Shown in pieces: positions 6,061 to 15,113 of a DNA stretch of 36,113 nt; positions within the stretch are counted from its first letter, which is position 1; each line of letters starts with the position of its first letter. A program made the position numbers and the translations under genes. The notes beneath the pieces are model-generated. The model was not told the DNA's origin and made no database searches. It worked only from the letters and a program-made list of their open reading frames with translations. Origin of the DNA: a virus; IMG/VR virus record IMGVR_UViG_3300048777_000064, positions 1 through 36,113 of that record, one strand, 5' to 3'.

Positions 6061-6192
6061 GTGACGGACGACGAGGGGCACATGCCGACCGGCAAGACCT
6101 ATGGACCCGTCCGGATCATGTATCTCCTGTTCCCCGCCACCGGCAACATCATCCCGGCCGGAACCTGCATCTTCACCCATACCCAGGCGTGA
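6061..6192 (+). CDS. Small hypothetical protein or C-terminal gene fragment, 43 residues
   Basis: A GTG at 6061 opens a frame with protein-like composition (MPTGKTYGPVRIMYLLFPAT, then IPAGTCIFTHTQA). No good ribosome-binding site precedes it, and the same frame extends upstream through FYQ into the methylase remnant. It may be the surviving end of a larger gene fused by deletion, or a short gene with a weak start. No family recognised. Confidence 0.35.
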   Translation: MTDDEGHMPTGKTYGPVRIMYLLFPATGNIIPAGTCIFTHTQA

Positions 6193-6212
6193 GCCTGTCC
6201 AGGAGACTGCCA

Positions 6213-6356
6213 GTGAAAACCCTCTACTACATGCTGCGCGGCGAATGGAAGGTGGGGTTCCGCAGGGACTTCCGGCTCTGGATCGACCGCACCTACTATG
6301 ACGGAGAAATCTGGCAACTCAGCCTTGGCTGGGTTTGGATCTTCAACCGCTATTAA
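6213..6356 (+). CDS. Hypothetical small protein, 47 residues (GTG start)
   Basis: An AGGAG box sits 7 bases before the GTG at 6213. The protein reads MKTLYYMLRGEWKVGFRRDF and ends in aromatic-rich QLSLGWVWIFNRY. No family recognised. The clear box and operon position support translation. Confidence 0.55.
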   Translation: MKTLYYMLRGEWKVGFRRDFRLWIDRTYYDGEIWQLSLGWVWIFNRY

Positions 6357-6378
6357 TTCTGTCAAAAAGGAGGAACCC

Positions 6379-6570
6379 TTGAGCAACTACAACAACGATC
6401 TAGTTCTGGAACTTGAATCCAGGGCGGTCAAGGCAGAAGCCAGGGTCGCGGAACTGGAGTGCTGCCGGGAGGCCCTGGACCAGATCATCAGTGACCCCAG
6501 GTGGGTCAGGTTCGAGAATTCCGATGCCGCCTGGATCTACACCATTGCGACCGAAGCCCTCCACCCCTAA
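6379..6570 (+). CDS. Hypothetical small coiled-coil protein, 63 residues (TTG start)
   Basis: A perfect AAGGAGG box lies 5 bases before the TTG at 6379, a better start than any upstream ATG in this frame. Residues about 8-35 form a charged helix likely to be a coiled coil (LELESRAVKAEARVAELECC), followed by ALDQIISDPRWVRFENSDAA. Similar short helical proteins are common at the ends of phage early operons. It is the last rightward gene before the terminator. Confidence 0.65.
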   Translation: MSNYNNDLVLELESRAVKAEARVAELECCREALDQIISDPRWVRFENSDAAWIYTIATEALHP

Positions 6571-6598
6571 CCCACCCCGCGGGGAGCCCCGCACAACG

Positions 6599-6623
6599 AA
6601 TCCCCCGCTCATCACGGGGGATT
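6599..6623 (+). terminator. Hairpin terminator between converging operons
   Basis: A perfect 9-bp stem (AATCCCCCG / CGGGGGATT) with a 7-base loop is followed by TTGCG, and on the other strand by TCGTTG. It lies between the last rightward gene (ends 6570) and the last leftward gene (ends 6629), so it can stop both. The T-run is short, so efficiency is uncertain. Confidence 0.7.
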
Positions 6624-6628
6624 TTGCG

Positions 6629-6784
6629 TTATGCCTGGAATTGCCGTGGGTCAAGCGTGGCTTCGTAGGCTGCCTCCGCCTGGCGCGATTTCCACACCCG
6701 CTCCACCATCCGGGCCTGGATGGCTGCGGCGTGCTGCTCGGCCCGGGTCAGCAACCGGGCCGGTTCCTCTTTGTGCTTGGCCAT
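6629..6784 (-). CDS. Hypothetical small basic/helical protein, 51 residues
   Basis: The ATG at 6784 overlaps the tailspike stop (ATGA). The frame runs 51 codons to TAA at 6629. It reads MAKHKEEPARLLTRAEQHAA, then a helical QARMVERVWKSRQAEAAYEA segment. It is the last gene of the late operon. No family recognised; overlap coupling and codon use support it. Confidence 0.65.
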   Translation of the reverse strand: MAKHKEEPARLLTRAEQHAAAIQARMVERVWKSRQAEAAYEATLDPRQFQA

Positions 6785-8952
6785 CACGAAAGAATCTTCA
6801 CGATACCTTCGGCGTAGGCTACGGTGCCTGATGCCCCGAAGGCGGATCCGGTGATGGTCAGCCGGACGAACCCACTGAAATTCGACACGGCCACTGTATA
6901 CCCGCTGGTGGGGGTATCGATCACCGCGTTGGTGGCGCTGAACCGGCCCATCAAGGTCCCGGTGGCAGGGTAGAGATTGTCGGTGCCGGTAAAGGTTAGA
7001 TTAAAGATCCCCATCAAATATTTGTCCGGGTTCCCATTGGGCAATGAAAAGGGAATCCTCGTATCGATCACCACTGACCGGGAAGTACCGCTTCCAGTGG
7101 TGTACTGGGAACAGAAGGGGATGGCGCCCGGGACATAACCCGACAGCCCGAAGAAGTTGAACGGAATAGGGGCATTCGTCAGGCCCGGGGAGTTGGCCGC
7201 AACCTCCACCTGGTTGTTGTTCGTGACGCTGTTGATAAGGCTGCGCCCCTTGACGACCATCTTGGTGGTCTGGCCGGCCGGGTTGAACGTGAACATCGGG
7301 GGCGCGGTGGGCATGAGGGCGATGCCGAGGGCACCGCTGGCGGCGGTGGTCATCCCGGTGACCGGATAGGTGCCGTTGCCACCCGTGCCCGTGCCCGTCA
7401 TACCGGAGACGGTCACCAGGGAGGTCAGGTTCGGGCCATAGAAAGAGGTCCCCTGCTGGATGCCGGTTTGGGTGTAGCCACTCACGGTCGCCACCCCGGC
7501 GGTGATGCTGATGGTGCCGATGCCGCCGATGTTATCAAAGATCTGGGAATCCTGGACGTTCACCTCGCCGCCGCTGGTCGTGTTGTCGTTCAGGTAGGCG
7601 ATGGCCGCTGGGAGCGGAGAACCTGCAATGGAATTGCACTTCCCCCAGCGCAGGTTTGGAAGCCAGATGGCGTTCAGGATGGTGCCGAGGCAGTAGTTGA
7701 AGTAGCAGTCGTCGATGTCCAGGGTGTAGATGGGGGCCGATACTCCCTGGTGGGTGAAGTCAAAAATCAGGCCCGACATCCCCTCGATGTAGCAGTCCCT
7801 AAATGATACCTTCTGAGACACCCCGGAGAAGAAGAAGCCGTTCACGCCCTGTTCACAGGAACAATTCCGCAGGCTGATGCAGATTCCCTGGCCCGAACTC
7901 CAGAACTCATACCCCAAGATGCGGCCACTACAAAACAGGGAGTCCATCTCTTGGACGTTGACCGCCCCTTCGAAGTGGTAGGCGCCATTGGTGGGTCCGG
8001 AGCTGATCCAGCCGGAGGCGCATCGGGTCATCATGTTGTGGAAGCAGGCATAGAAGCACTGGTAGGCGTAGATACTGTAAGTGCAGTTGTAGAACTTCAG
8101 GGTGTCGAAGACGCAGGTGTCCAGGCAACCCCAGAGGGAGAGGGCGCAGTAGCACTCACTGAAGCTGCCGTTGTGGATCTTGATGGCCCCCACGTAGGAG
8201 GGCGGGGTGGTGGTCTGGGCGGTGCTCCAGGGGGTTGCCCCGCCGACCTGGTTGGTGGTCAGCACGCTCCCATTCAGGTAGGCGCTCTGGAAGGTGGCGC
8301 CCACCGTGGAGTGGCCCGGACCGACAATATCGCAGCCCTGGAGGTCGATCTCCAGGCCGGAAGGCACCAGGACGGTGCCCAGGACCTTGAAGGTGGCGCC
8401 TTGGGACCCCATCCGGAGAACGCCCCCGGTGTAATTCATGGATGAAGCCCCGCCTGCCCCTACTCCCAGGGTGACCAGGAAGGCGATCGCCGCGTTGAAG
8501 GCCGCGGTGCTGTCGGCCACCCCGGTGGGATCGCCCCCGAACTGCAGCACCGTCACCTCCCGGCTGTTCAGCTGGTGCTGAGTGAGGACGACCGCACCAG
8601 ATCCGGACAGGGCATCCCCGATCTGGGCTGCGCCCCCACTGCCGGCAAGATTCCCCTGCCAGGCGGTGAAGGCCGCGCCCGGGTCGGCGAGGATGCCATC
8701 CCGGGGCCAATTCGCCTGCTGAACCCCGTTGGCGTCCGTGAGGTTGATTTTGTAAGTGAGGCCCGATTTGAGCCAAAACGAGGTCTGCCCGTTGCCATCG
8801 AGTTGAAGGGGGTTCGCAAGCGGGACGGTCCCCGTGGCATCCGAGTATGCGGCCTGTGGCGTCGTGGTCCCGGCCTGGTAGAAATATAGATACCCGAGGG
8901 GGCAGGAAGGCCAATTGAATACGATCTGGGGGGGGAGAAGGGCACTGGTCAC
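6784..8952 (-). CDS. Tailspike / tail fibre with pectate-lyase-like beta-helix
   Basis: A 722-residue receptor-binding protein. Residues about 10-90 resemble the N-terminal head-binding module of phage tail fibres (LYFYQAGTTTPQAAYSDATG, then NPLQLDGNGQTSFWLKSG). Around residue 135 it enters the QFGGDPTGVADSTAAFNAAI motif that opens pectate-lyase/tailspike beta-helices, and beta-helix-like sequence continues to about 480, with a glycine-rich C-terminal part. I start at GTG 8952, which overlaps the previous stop (GTGA) and follows AGGAG at 8 bases; an ATG at 9003 would overlap the upstream gene by 55 bases. Such proteins bind and often hydrolyse surface polysaccharide; catalytic residues cannot be named here. 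Confidence 0.85.
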   Translation of the reverse strand: MTSALLPPQIVFNWPSCPLGYLYFYQAGTTTPQAAYSDATGTVPLANPLQLDGNGQTSFWLKSGLTYKINLTDANGVQQANWPRDGILADPGAAFTAWQGNLAGSGGAAQIGDALSGSGAVVLTQHQLNSREVTVLQFGGDPTGVADSTAAFNAAIAFLVTLGVGAGGASSMNYTGGVLRMGSQGATFKVLGTVLVPSGLEIDLQGCDIVGPGHSTVGATFQSAYLNGSVLTTNQVGGATPWSTAQTTTPPSYVGAIKIHNGSFSECYCALSLWGCLDTCVFDTLKFYNCTYSIYAYQCFYACFHNMMTRCASGWISSGPTNGAYHFEGAVNVQEMDSLFCSGRILGYEFWSSGQGICISLRNCSCEQGVNGFFFSGVSQKVSFRDCYIEGMSGLIFDFTHQGVSAPIYTLDIDDCYFNYCLGTILNAIWLPNLRWGKCNSIAGSPLPAAIAYLNDNTTSGGEVNVQDSQIFDNIGGIGTISITAGVATVSGYTQTGIQQGTSFYGPNLTSLVTVSGMTGTGTGGNGTYPVTGMTTAASGALGIALMPTAPPMFTFNPAGQTTKMVVKGRSLINSVTNNNQVEVAANSPGLTNAPIPFNFFGLSGYVPGAIPFCSQYTTGSGTSRSVVIDTRIPFSLPNGNPDKYLMGIFNLTFTGTDNLYPATGTLMGRFSATNAVIDTPTSGYTVAVSNFSGFVRLTITGSAFGASGTVAYAEGIVKILS

Positions 8953-11399
8953 TGGTTGGGCTCCTGAGCATTGTTCTTGGATCTTAGGGCATTCATTACC
9001 CAATTAAATTGGTCAACCTTCCCCGTTGGGAGGCCGACTGTTTTAGCAAAGTCCTGAAACGCTTGGCTCTTAATCAATGCGTTTGAGGTTGGGATGCTAA
9101 CGGCTGGCTTGGTTGCTGATTCAGTGAGAAGGCTCTGGAATTCGGGGCTATTGAACATCTCGCCAGCCGCAGCCACGGCATTTTTCTTCCCCCCCGAAAT
9201 GGCGCTCATCAAAGACCCAGTGACACCAGCGGCTACGGGGCCACCCCCAAGAGCGGATACCCCAGTGGCAACACCCTTCGTCGCGGTGCTCTGGAGCACC
9301 TTTGAGACAAGTCCTTCTGCATTTATGGAATTAATTATCCCTTGGTTCGCCTTCCCTGTTGTTAGGACATTGGCGCGAGCTTCAGTGGCCCGCTTTGACA
9401 CCTCGTAAAGGTCATCCATAATCTGGCTGGATTCAGGCCCGATAGCATCCACGATCTGCTGATATACCGGGGCATTGGCCTTCAAGCCCTGGTAGGTTTT
9501 GGCAAACTCGGAGAAGCCGAACCCTCCCCGCTCTGCCCCACGCATGGAGCGGGTTGCCGCCGCAAGAGCGGTTGATACAACCTCTTTTTTGAGGTCATCC
9601 GGGACAATCTCCATGAGGTTCTCGAAATCAGCAGAACCCCCCTTGCTTGACCCGGATATTGCCGCCCGCATCTTCCCGGCGAGATCCCCATTCACATTGT
9701 CACCAAAGTTGGAAACAATGAGATCCCCAAGCGCTTTATGTTTGGCCGTCAGGAGGTTAGCGGAACGAAGTTGCTGTTCGAGTTCCGGGGAACCCACGTT
9801 TGAAACAGTCGCTAATTGGTCTTCTGCTAGCGCTCCATAAAGTTGTTTTAGCGTTCCTGCATCCATGTTCCCGTAGGTTGAATCCTTTCCCGCGATGGCC
9901 TTACCGATGAGGCTCTTTTCCCGGATTATCCGCCCATAGGTAACGCCATCGGGGTCATTTACCATGCCCATCAATCGTCTTTCCTGGGTGGTAAGGCCAT
10001 TGGTGCCAACCTCATCGAGGTTTTTTTGCAAGAGCGCAGCCAGGTTATCGGTAATGGCGGGGGATGTCCGAGGGACACCTTCATCAACCGTTTGATAGAG
10101 CTTACTGGCTTCATCGTCCATCATTTGACGGGTTGAGACTAGCCTGTCTCTTACCTTTTGGGATACAACTCCAGGGCTTACCGTGCCCCCTTCATAGGTT
10201 GCGCCCAGGGCATCCTTGGTAACTTGGTCGGCCTGGTCTATGGCGTTTGAGAAGGTATTCCGCCACCCAGCTTCAGCGGCGCTCCCGGCAGCGGATCGGG
10301 TAAGCCCTACGGCAGCTCGGATCTGGGGATTATCCGCGAATACATCCTGGGGAAGCTCAATCCCGAGTCTGGTAGCTGAGGCTGCGGCTTTGGGATTATA
10401 CGATGCCATATCTGCGATCTGCTGCTTTGCGGCGGTGGCGGCAGTGCCAGACCCTAACGATGCCTTTTTGATGAGTGTCCCGAGGTCTGTTGGAGAGATT
10501 TCGGCCGACACAGGGGCCGTAACCGGGGCGGTCGGATGTTCTGCCGCCGTGGGCTCCATGGGTGATGCCCCGATGGGGGATGAGGATATTTTGGGTATGC
10601 GAGCCGCGAAGGGAGCGCCAGCGATCACTGACCCAGCCAGGCCAGCCCCCATCTGGGCCAGGGGACCCCCTCCAGCCTCTGCTGCTCCTTGTGACGCAAC
10701 GCCGCCCCCGGCTGCACCGGCAAGTTGGACAGCGGGCTGAGATGACAATGCCTTCCCAACGGTTTGTGCCGCTGGAGAGAAACCCTGGCCAGCGAGTGAT
10801 CGACCGAGCCCGATTTGGCCACCAGCGCCGGCCATCGTTGAAACACCCGCTTGGACCATGCGCTCAGCGGTCGTTTTGGGCTCCGGGACTCCAAGGCTGG
10901 TAAGCAGATGCTGGACTGCCTCTGTCGGCATCTGATATTTGGTCCCGAACATGCGGTTGATGCCACTAACGAGGGGGTCGCCAACGAGCTGTGCGCCACC
11001 CACTGCCGCAGCACCGGCCGCAGCACCAGGTATGGCACCTACGCCGGCAAAGGGCGCGCCAACCGCTGCGCCAAGAGCGGCACCTGCCGTAACCGGGGCC
11101 AAGCCCCTTACGCCAGCTCCAGCCAGTCCGCCAACGGATGTGCTGGGAGGAGCGGTATCCTGCCCGTTGGTGAGCCCCATTCGGCGGCCTACGGCATCGA
11201 ACCATCCAGGCTTCCCGGCATTCCCCTGATCAGGGCCATACCAGACGCCTCCATCGGGGCGCTGGACGCTCGGCTTGCCGTTGAATGTGGTCACGGGCTT
11301 GACCTGGGATTGCCACTCAGAAGGCTGGACCAGCTGGGCGGCGTCGAAAGGATTGGCGCCGGCCTGGGCGGGAATGGCGTTATCGAACGGATTTGCCAT
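8949..11399 (-). CDS. Large internal virion / DNA ejection protein, 816 residues
   Basis: The protein begins MANPFDNAIPAQAGANPFDA and has a long alanine/glycine-rich hydrophobic stretch at about residues 90-145 (AGVRGLAPVTAGAALGAAVG and onward), then helical segments. Size, composition, and position as the third of three genes after the gp7-like protein fit the P22 ejection set (gp7, gp20, gp16), whose products leave the capsid with the DNA and form a channel across the cell envelope. No enzymatic motif is visible. Assignment to a specific P22 protein is uncertain. Confidence 0.7.
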   Translation of the reverse strand: MANPFDNAIPAQAGANPFDAAQLVQPSEWQSQVKPVTTFNGKPSVQRPDGGVWYGPDQGNAGKPGWFDAVGRRMGLTNGQDTAPPSTSVGGLAGAGVRGLAPVTAGAALGAAVGAPFAGVGAIPGAAAGAAAVGGAQLVGDPLVSGINRMFGTKYQMPTEAVQHLLTSLGVPEPKTTAERMVQAGVSTMAGAGGQIGLGRSLAGQGFSPAAQTVGKALSSQPAVQLAGAAGGGVASQGAAEAGGGPLAQMGAGLAGSVIAGAPFAARIPKISSSPIGASPMEPTAAEHPTAPVTAPVSAEISPTDLGTLIKKASLGSGTAATAAKQQIADMASYNPKAAASATRLGIELPQDVFADNPQIRAAVGLTRSAAGSAAEAGWRNTFSNAIDQADQVTKDALGATYEGGTVSPGVVSQKVRDRLVSTRQMMDDEASKLYQTVDEGVPRTSPAITDNLAALLQKNLDEVGTNGLTTQERRLMGMVNDPDGVTYGRIIREKSLIGKAIAGKDSTYGNMDAGTLKQLYGALAEDQLATVSNVGSPELEQQLRSANLLTAKHKALGDLIVSNFGDNVNGDLAGKMRAAISGSSKGGSADFENLMEIVPDDLKKEVVSTALAAATRSMRGAERGGFGFSEFAKTYQGLKANAPVYQQIVDAIGPESSQIMDDLYEVSKRATEARANVLTTGKANQGIINSINAEGLVSKVLQSTATKGVATGVSALGGGPVAAGVTGSLMSAISGGKKNAVAAAGEMFNSPEFQSLLTESATKPAVSIPTSNALIKSQAFQDFAKTVGLPTGKVDQFNWVMNALRSKNNAQEPNQ

Positions 11400-11402
11400 G
11401 GT

Positions 11403-13064
11403 CTACCCCGCGCTCGTTACTTTGCCGCCCTGGACCACGAAGCCGTGATAGTGCCCATCCGGGAGAACAGAGCCATCACTTCGCTTAGGGACCATGCCCG
11501 GAGTGATCCCTGTCGGCAGTGGACGGTTCCCAGGCGTATGGTTGATGCCCAGGGACTTTAGCACATCGCTAGCCCCGGGGTCGAGGAGGCTCATCGGCAC
11601 CCGGTTGGGGTTGTTCCGGTTTAGCATGTTTTCCTTGGAGCTGATAGTCTGGTTCATTAGATGCCCAACTGCGGAAAGGTTGGAAGTCAACTGTCCGATT
11701 GGCTTGCTCGGATCAAACACGTTTTCTCTCTTGAGATCGCCAGAAACGTTTTGCCCAGCTCCTAGCGCTTTGCCATACTCTTCCGAAAGCGAAAGGGCTG
11801 TAGTCTGGAGTGCGGAAATGGTCTGGGCATATGGCGAGTCAGTGAACGCTTGGGCAAGTTTATTCAATGGCGTATTGAGAATCTTCGCTTGTGTCTGCGC
11901 AGGCAGTTGATTGAGTAAACCCTTGAAGTCACCGATATGGCCCAACGCCGCATTGGTCGCATTTACCGCAGGGTCGGCTAATGCTTTTTGTTTGATGTCA
12001 TAGTCATGTTGTGTCACGTTCGGGTCGATCTTCGCCGCTTCCATTTGGATCTGTCGGTCTACGGCAGCGTTCCTTCCCCCCATGATTTTGTAATCCCCAT
12101 TCAAATATTGGTCCACGGAGGTTGCCAATTGCCCATTCTTTTGCGCAAGCGACTGGAACCCGGCATTACTGCGCCAGGGCTTGGTCGGATCTTGGCCAAA
12201 CTGGTCCGCTTGGGCTGGAACGCCTCCCCCGGGCATCACATTCACGGTCGTCTGTGGGGGGATATGGGTTTCTTTCGCCTTGATCAAGTTGTAGGTGTTC
12301 TGGTCGATCAGGCCGTTTTTGAGATCCAGCGCGGCCTTGGCGACAGGGGACTGAGCCGGGGCGGCGCCAATAGGCGTGACCGTGGGATTTTGCGATGAGT
12401 CGATGGGAGTTTTGATGTTCACCAATCCGTTCGGGGTTTCCTTATTCTCGCCGAAGGCTGCGGCATGGGCCTGGTTCATGGTCGTGGCGTTTGCGATGAG
12501 CATTGCCTTGCTCTGTGGGCTCCAGTCGCCATATTTCTGTGCCAGGGGAACATATCCTTGCATTCCCTGGGGGACCGGATACTGGGCATCCAGTTGCGCC
12601 AATGCCTGCTGCGCCTGCTGGGGGTCATTTATCGTCTGGGCGATTACCCCCGCCTTCGTCGCCTTTTCATTCTGCATGTCCAGGGCGGTCTTGGCTGCGG
12701 CGCCGTTGCGTTGGGCCGCCGTGGCGAACCCTTGAGCAGTGGAAGCGATTTTCTGCTGCTGATCGATGGACTTCTGAGAAAGTGCCATGACTGCATTCGG
12801 AGACGCGCCGGCCTGCCCGGCATCCGTCGCCATTTGACGGACGCTATTGGGGTCGCCCATGTTGTATTTCCCGCTCTGCATGAGCTGGGAAAGAACCTGC
12901 TGGTCGTGCAGGCCCATTTGCCCCTGCTGAACCTGGATTCCGCCCAGTTGGTTCTGCTGCTGCATATTCTGGAGCTGCGCGAATTGAGAGGCCCGCTGGA
13001 TGGGATCCTGAAGGGGAGTAACCCCCTGGCCGGCCTGGAGCGCGATTGCGGGATCGAGTGCCAT
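11403..13064 (-). CDS. Internal virion / DNA ejection protein, 553 residues
   Basis: The protein is rich in glutamine and alanine, especially in its first 150 residues (SQFAQLQNMQQQNQLGGIQV), with long predicted helices and coiled-coil character, as expected for a P22 gp20-like ejection protein. The ATG at 13064 overlaps the previous stop (TAATG) and has GGAGG upstream. It ends four bases before the next gene. Identification rests on composition and gene order, not on a signature motif. Confidence 0.7.
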   Translation of the reverse strand: MALDPAIALQAGQGVTPLQDPIQRASQFAQLQNMQQQNQLGGIQVQQGQMGLHDQQVLSQLMQSGKYNMGDPNSVRQMATDAGQAGASPNAVMALSQKSIDQQQKIASTAQGFATAAQRNGAAAKTALDMQNEKATKAGVIAQTINDPQQAQQALAQLDAQYPVPQGMQGYVPLAQKYGDWSPQSKAMLIANATTMNQAHAAAFGENKETPNGLVNIKTPIDSSQNPTVTPIGAAPAQSPVAKAALDLKNGLIDQNTYNLIKAKETHIPPQTTVNVMPGGGVPAQADQFGQDPTKPWRSNAGFQSLAQKNGQLATSVDQYLNGDYKIMGGRNAAVDRQIQMEAAKIDPNVTQHDYDIKQKALADPAVNATNAALGHIGDFKGLLNQLPAQTQAKILNTPLNKLAQAFTDSPYAQTISALQTTALSLSEEYGKALGAGQNVSGDLKRENVFDPSKPIGQLTSNLSAVGHLMNQTISSKENMLNRNNPNRVPMSLLDPGASDVLKSLGINHTPGNRPLPTGITPGMVPKRSDGSVLPDGHYHGFVVQGGKVTSAG

Positions 13065-13780
13065 TAGAATTCACCTCCCGTGCCGGAAGCCGTGCCAGAC
13101 GGATAAGTCTGGATGTTCTGGGCCGCCCAATTGTTGTTTGAGCTATTCCCGAGATTCGATAGCGTGTTGTAATTCCCATAGGCATTCGCTGCACCGTTGA
13201 TCCCTGAGGTGTAGGCGTTTGCAACCCCAACCTGCCCAGCCGCGCTCGCAGCGCCGGCGCTGGTTAGTGTATTCGCCATCGAATTACTGGCCGATGTCCC
13301 TGCGGCGGTGGTCTGCGCCCCAGCGTTCTGGCCCAGGCCGGCCAGAGACATGAGGTTCCCGATGTTGGACTGGTATCGGTTGTAGGCGTTGCTGTATGCC
13401 TGGTTCCCCATCTGCTGGCTGTAGTTGTCCAGTGAAGCCATGTTCGACCCGCTGAGCATCCCACCCTTGTTCGCGGAGGCCCGACTAAGGGCGTCCTGGC
13501 CCTGCCCCATGGCATATTGAGCGCTGGGGTCGGTATATTCGTTGAAATTGAAATTCCCGATCCCATTGGAGCCCTGGAGCTGGGAAAGAGCATTGTTCCG
13601 AGCATCCAGCGCCGGTTGATTGTCAGTCCGGGTCTGCTGATACATGTTCCACTGAAGCTGATCCGCATTATTCGCGGCTGATAGCTGATCACCTGCAGCA
13701 TTGCTGGCGGCATTGCTGGAAAGGACCCCGCCCAATAGTGCGGCGCCCCCGCCGATAAGTGCAGCCGTTACGAAAGACAT
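13064..13780 (-). CDS. P22 gp7-like DNA transfer/ejection protein
   Basis: A 238-residue protein starting with a small-residue hydrophobic segment (VTAALIGGGAALLGGVLSS), followed by QLSAANNADQLQWNMYQQTR and many asparagine, serine and glycine residues. This arrangement is typical of the DNA transfer proteins (p32/gp7 type) of P22-like phages, which are packaged and injected. The start has GAGGTG upstream and overlaps the end of the cupin gene by 13 bases. Confidence 0.78.
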   Translation of the reverse strand: MSFVTAALIGGGAALLGGVLSSNAASNAAGDQLSAANNADQLQWNMYQQTRTDNQPALDARNNALSQLQGSNGIGNFNFNEYTDPSAQYAMGQGQDALSRASANKGGMLSGSNMASLDNYSQQMGNQAYSNAYNRYQSNIGNLMSLAGLGQNAGAQTTAAGTSASNSMANTLTSAGAASAAGQVGVANAYTSGINGAANAYGNYNTLSNLGNSSNNNWAAQNIQTYPSGTASGTGGEF

Positions 13781-14235
13781 TTGGGCACCTCTCCAATCTC
13801 ACAGGGAACAATTAATTCCCGCTCCATGGCATCCGGGTCCGTGTGCCCATTCGGGTTCACATGGGCGGAATACATCCAGGTATCCTCATGGGCATGGACA
13901 AGCGGCTTTGTCATGGCCTTGACAGTGGTCATGCAGGGTCCCTCCAGGGTCGTGGCTCCGTTTTCGGTGTAGAAGGTCACGCGGCCCTTGGCGATGATCA
14001 ACAGGTCCTCATGGGTATGGAGTTTCCCGGTGTTCCAGGACCCAGCCGGGAGGAAAACTTCGCGGGCATAGACCCCATGCACGAACAGGTGTTTGGTCGG
14101 CGAACAGTCCACAGCCTGGGTCCCGGGCGGGACGCTGGCGATAATCCTTTCGGCCTGGAAAATGGCCGCACGGATCTTTCCGGCCGGAACCTCCGCGACC
14201 CCAAATCCATGCTGGCTTACGTGATGCGTGATCAT
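13768..14235 (-). CDS. Cupin-fold protein, 155 residues
   Basis: The ATG at 14235 follows a GAGAG box. The middle has the cupin pattern: GSWNTGKLHTHEDLLIIAKG for the first motif (His, His and Glu as metal-ligand candidates), VTFYTENG between, and LVHAHEDTWMYSAH for the second. An upstream LFVHGVYAREVFLPAG strand fits the beta-barrel. Cupins bind metals or sugars; the substrate is unknown. Its place between the tail fibre gene and the ejection protein genes suggests a virion or virion-modifying protein. Confidence 0.78.
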   Translation of the reverse strand: MITHHVSQHGFGVAEVPAGKIRAAIFQAERIIASVPPGTQAVDCSPTKHLFVHGVYAREVFLPAGSWNTGKLHTHEDLLIIAKGRVTFYTENGATTLEGPCMTTVKAMTKPLVHAHEDTWMYSAHVNPNGHTDPDAMERELIVPCEIGEVPKCLS

Positions 14236-14243
14236 GGGCACTC

Positions 14244-15113
14244 TCAAGTGGTGAAATAGAAACCGCTGATGACGATGTCGGAGGAGGCGCTCCATGTCGG
14301 CGCGTAAAGCAGCCCGTTGGTAATGCACAACCCATTCGCATACTGCGTGCTGACCACGTTGTTTGCCACGTACACAACGGTGACGGCGGCCGGCGTCGAT
14401 GGCAGGCTGAAAGTGGTGCTGCCCACGGTCGCGGCCGTGCTGATGGTGGACTGGATGTGGAGAGAGAAGAACACCACGTTACCGATTTGCTTGAATTTCG
14501 CGGTGTAGGTCGGCGTGCCGACGATGGTCAGGCCCGTCACCGTGGGCGTCCAGGTGCCATCCGTCTCGGTTAGCGGGGTGGACATTACCCAGCTGGTTCC
14601 GTTGTAGAAGAGGTTGCCCACGGACAGCGACGGGAGGGGTGACCCAAGCAGCCCTGCCACGGTCGGGCTCGGGAAGGTCCCCACCAGATCCCCGCCAGCC
14701 GGCCCCGCTGCGGGAGGGACGGCCCAGACGCCATCGGCACGGGCAAAGTTCAGGGTGCCACCTCCTGAAGCTCTGACAAGTCCCTGTGCCGTTGGGGTGA
14801 AGGCATTGAGCATGGCCGTGACCTGGACTGGAGTAAGGGCCTGGGGGGTGGCGGCGGACCCCGAGCTATTCCCGATCAGGGAGGTTAGGGGCAGTGCTGC
14901 CATCTTCCCCAAGGTCACAGCTCCAGCAGAGATCGTCGTCGCAAAGCTGGACCCTCCCGAGCCAGTAACGTCACCCGTCAACGTGAAAGTCGATAGGGAA
15001 TTTGCTACAGCTGGGCGTATACTCTGGACCAGCCATTGGGAGAACGTCTGATTCATGATCCCTGTTTTGGGATCCACTATTGGGCCGAGAGGGACAGGCG
15101 GGATAGACGTCAT
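14244..15113 (-). CDS. Tail fibre-like structural protein, 289 residues
   Basis: ATG 15113 overlaps the stop of the gp10-like gene (ATGA). After a short start (MTSIPPVPLGPIVDPKTGIM) come tail-fibre style repeats (LTGDVTGSGGSSFATTISAG, LPLTSLIGNSSG), a proline/glycine linker (VPPAAGPAGGDLVGTFPSPT) and a beta-rich C-terminal domain of about 110 residues starting near TDGTWTPTVTGL. This last type of domain recurs at the ends of fibre or baseplate proteins. Likely an adhesion or fibre component. Confidence 0.72.
   Translation of the reverse strand: MTSIPPVPLGPIVDPKTGIMNQTFSQWLVQSIRPAVANSLSTFTLTGDVTGSGGSSFATTISAGAVTLGKMAALPLTSLIGNSSGSAATPQALTPVQVTAMLNAFTPTAQGLVRASGGGTLNFARADGVWAVPPAAGPAGGDLVGTFPSPTVAGLLGSPLPSLSVGNLFYNGTSWVMSTPLTETDGTWTPTVTGLTIVGTPTYTAKFKQIGNVVFFSLHIQSTISTAATVGSTTFSLPSTPAAVTVVYVANNVVSTQYANGLCITNGLLYAPTWSASSDIVISGFYFTT

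Noticed and set aside
6577-6598. Second terminator-like GC palindrome before 6599
   Set aside because: The stem is short and irregular and no T-run follows.
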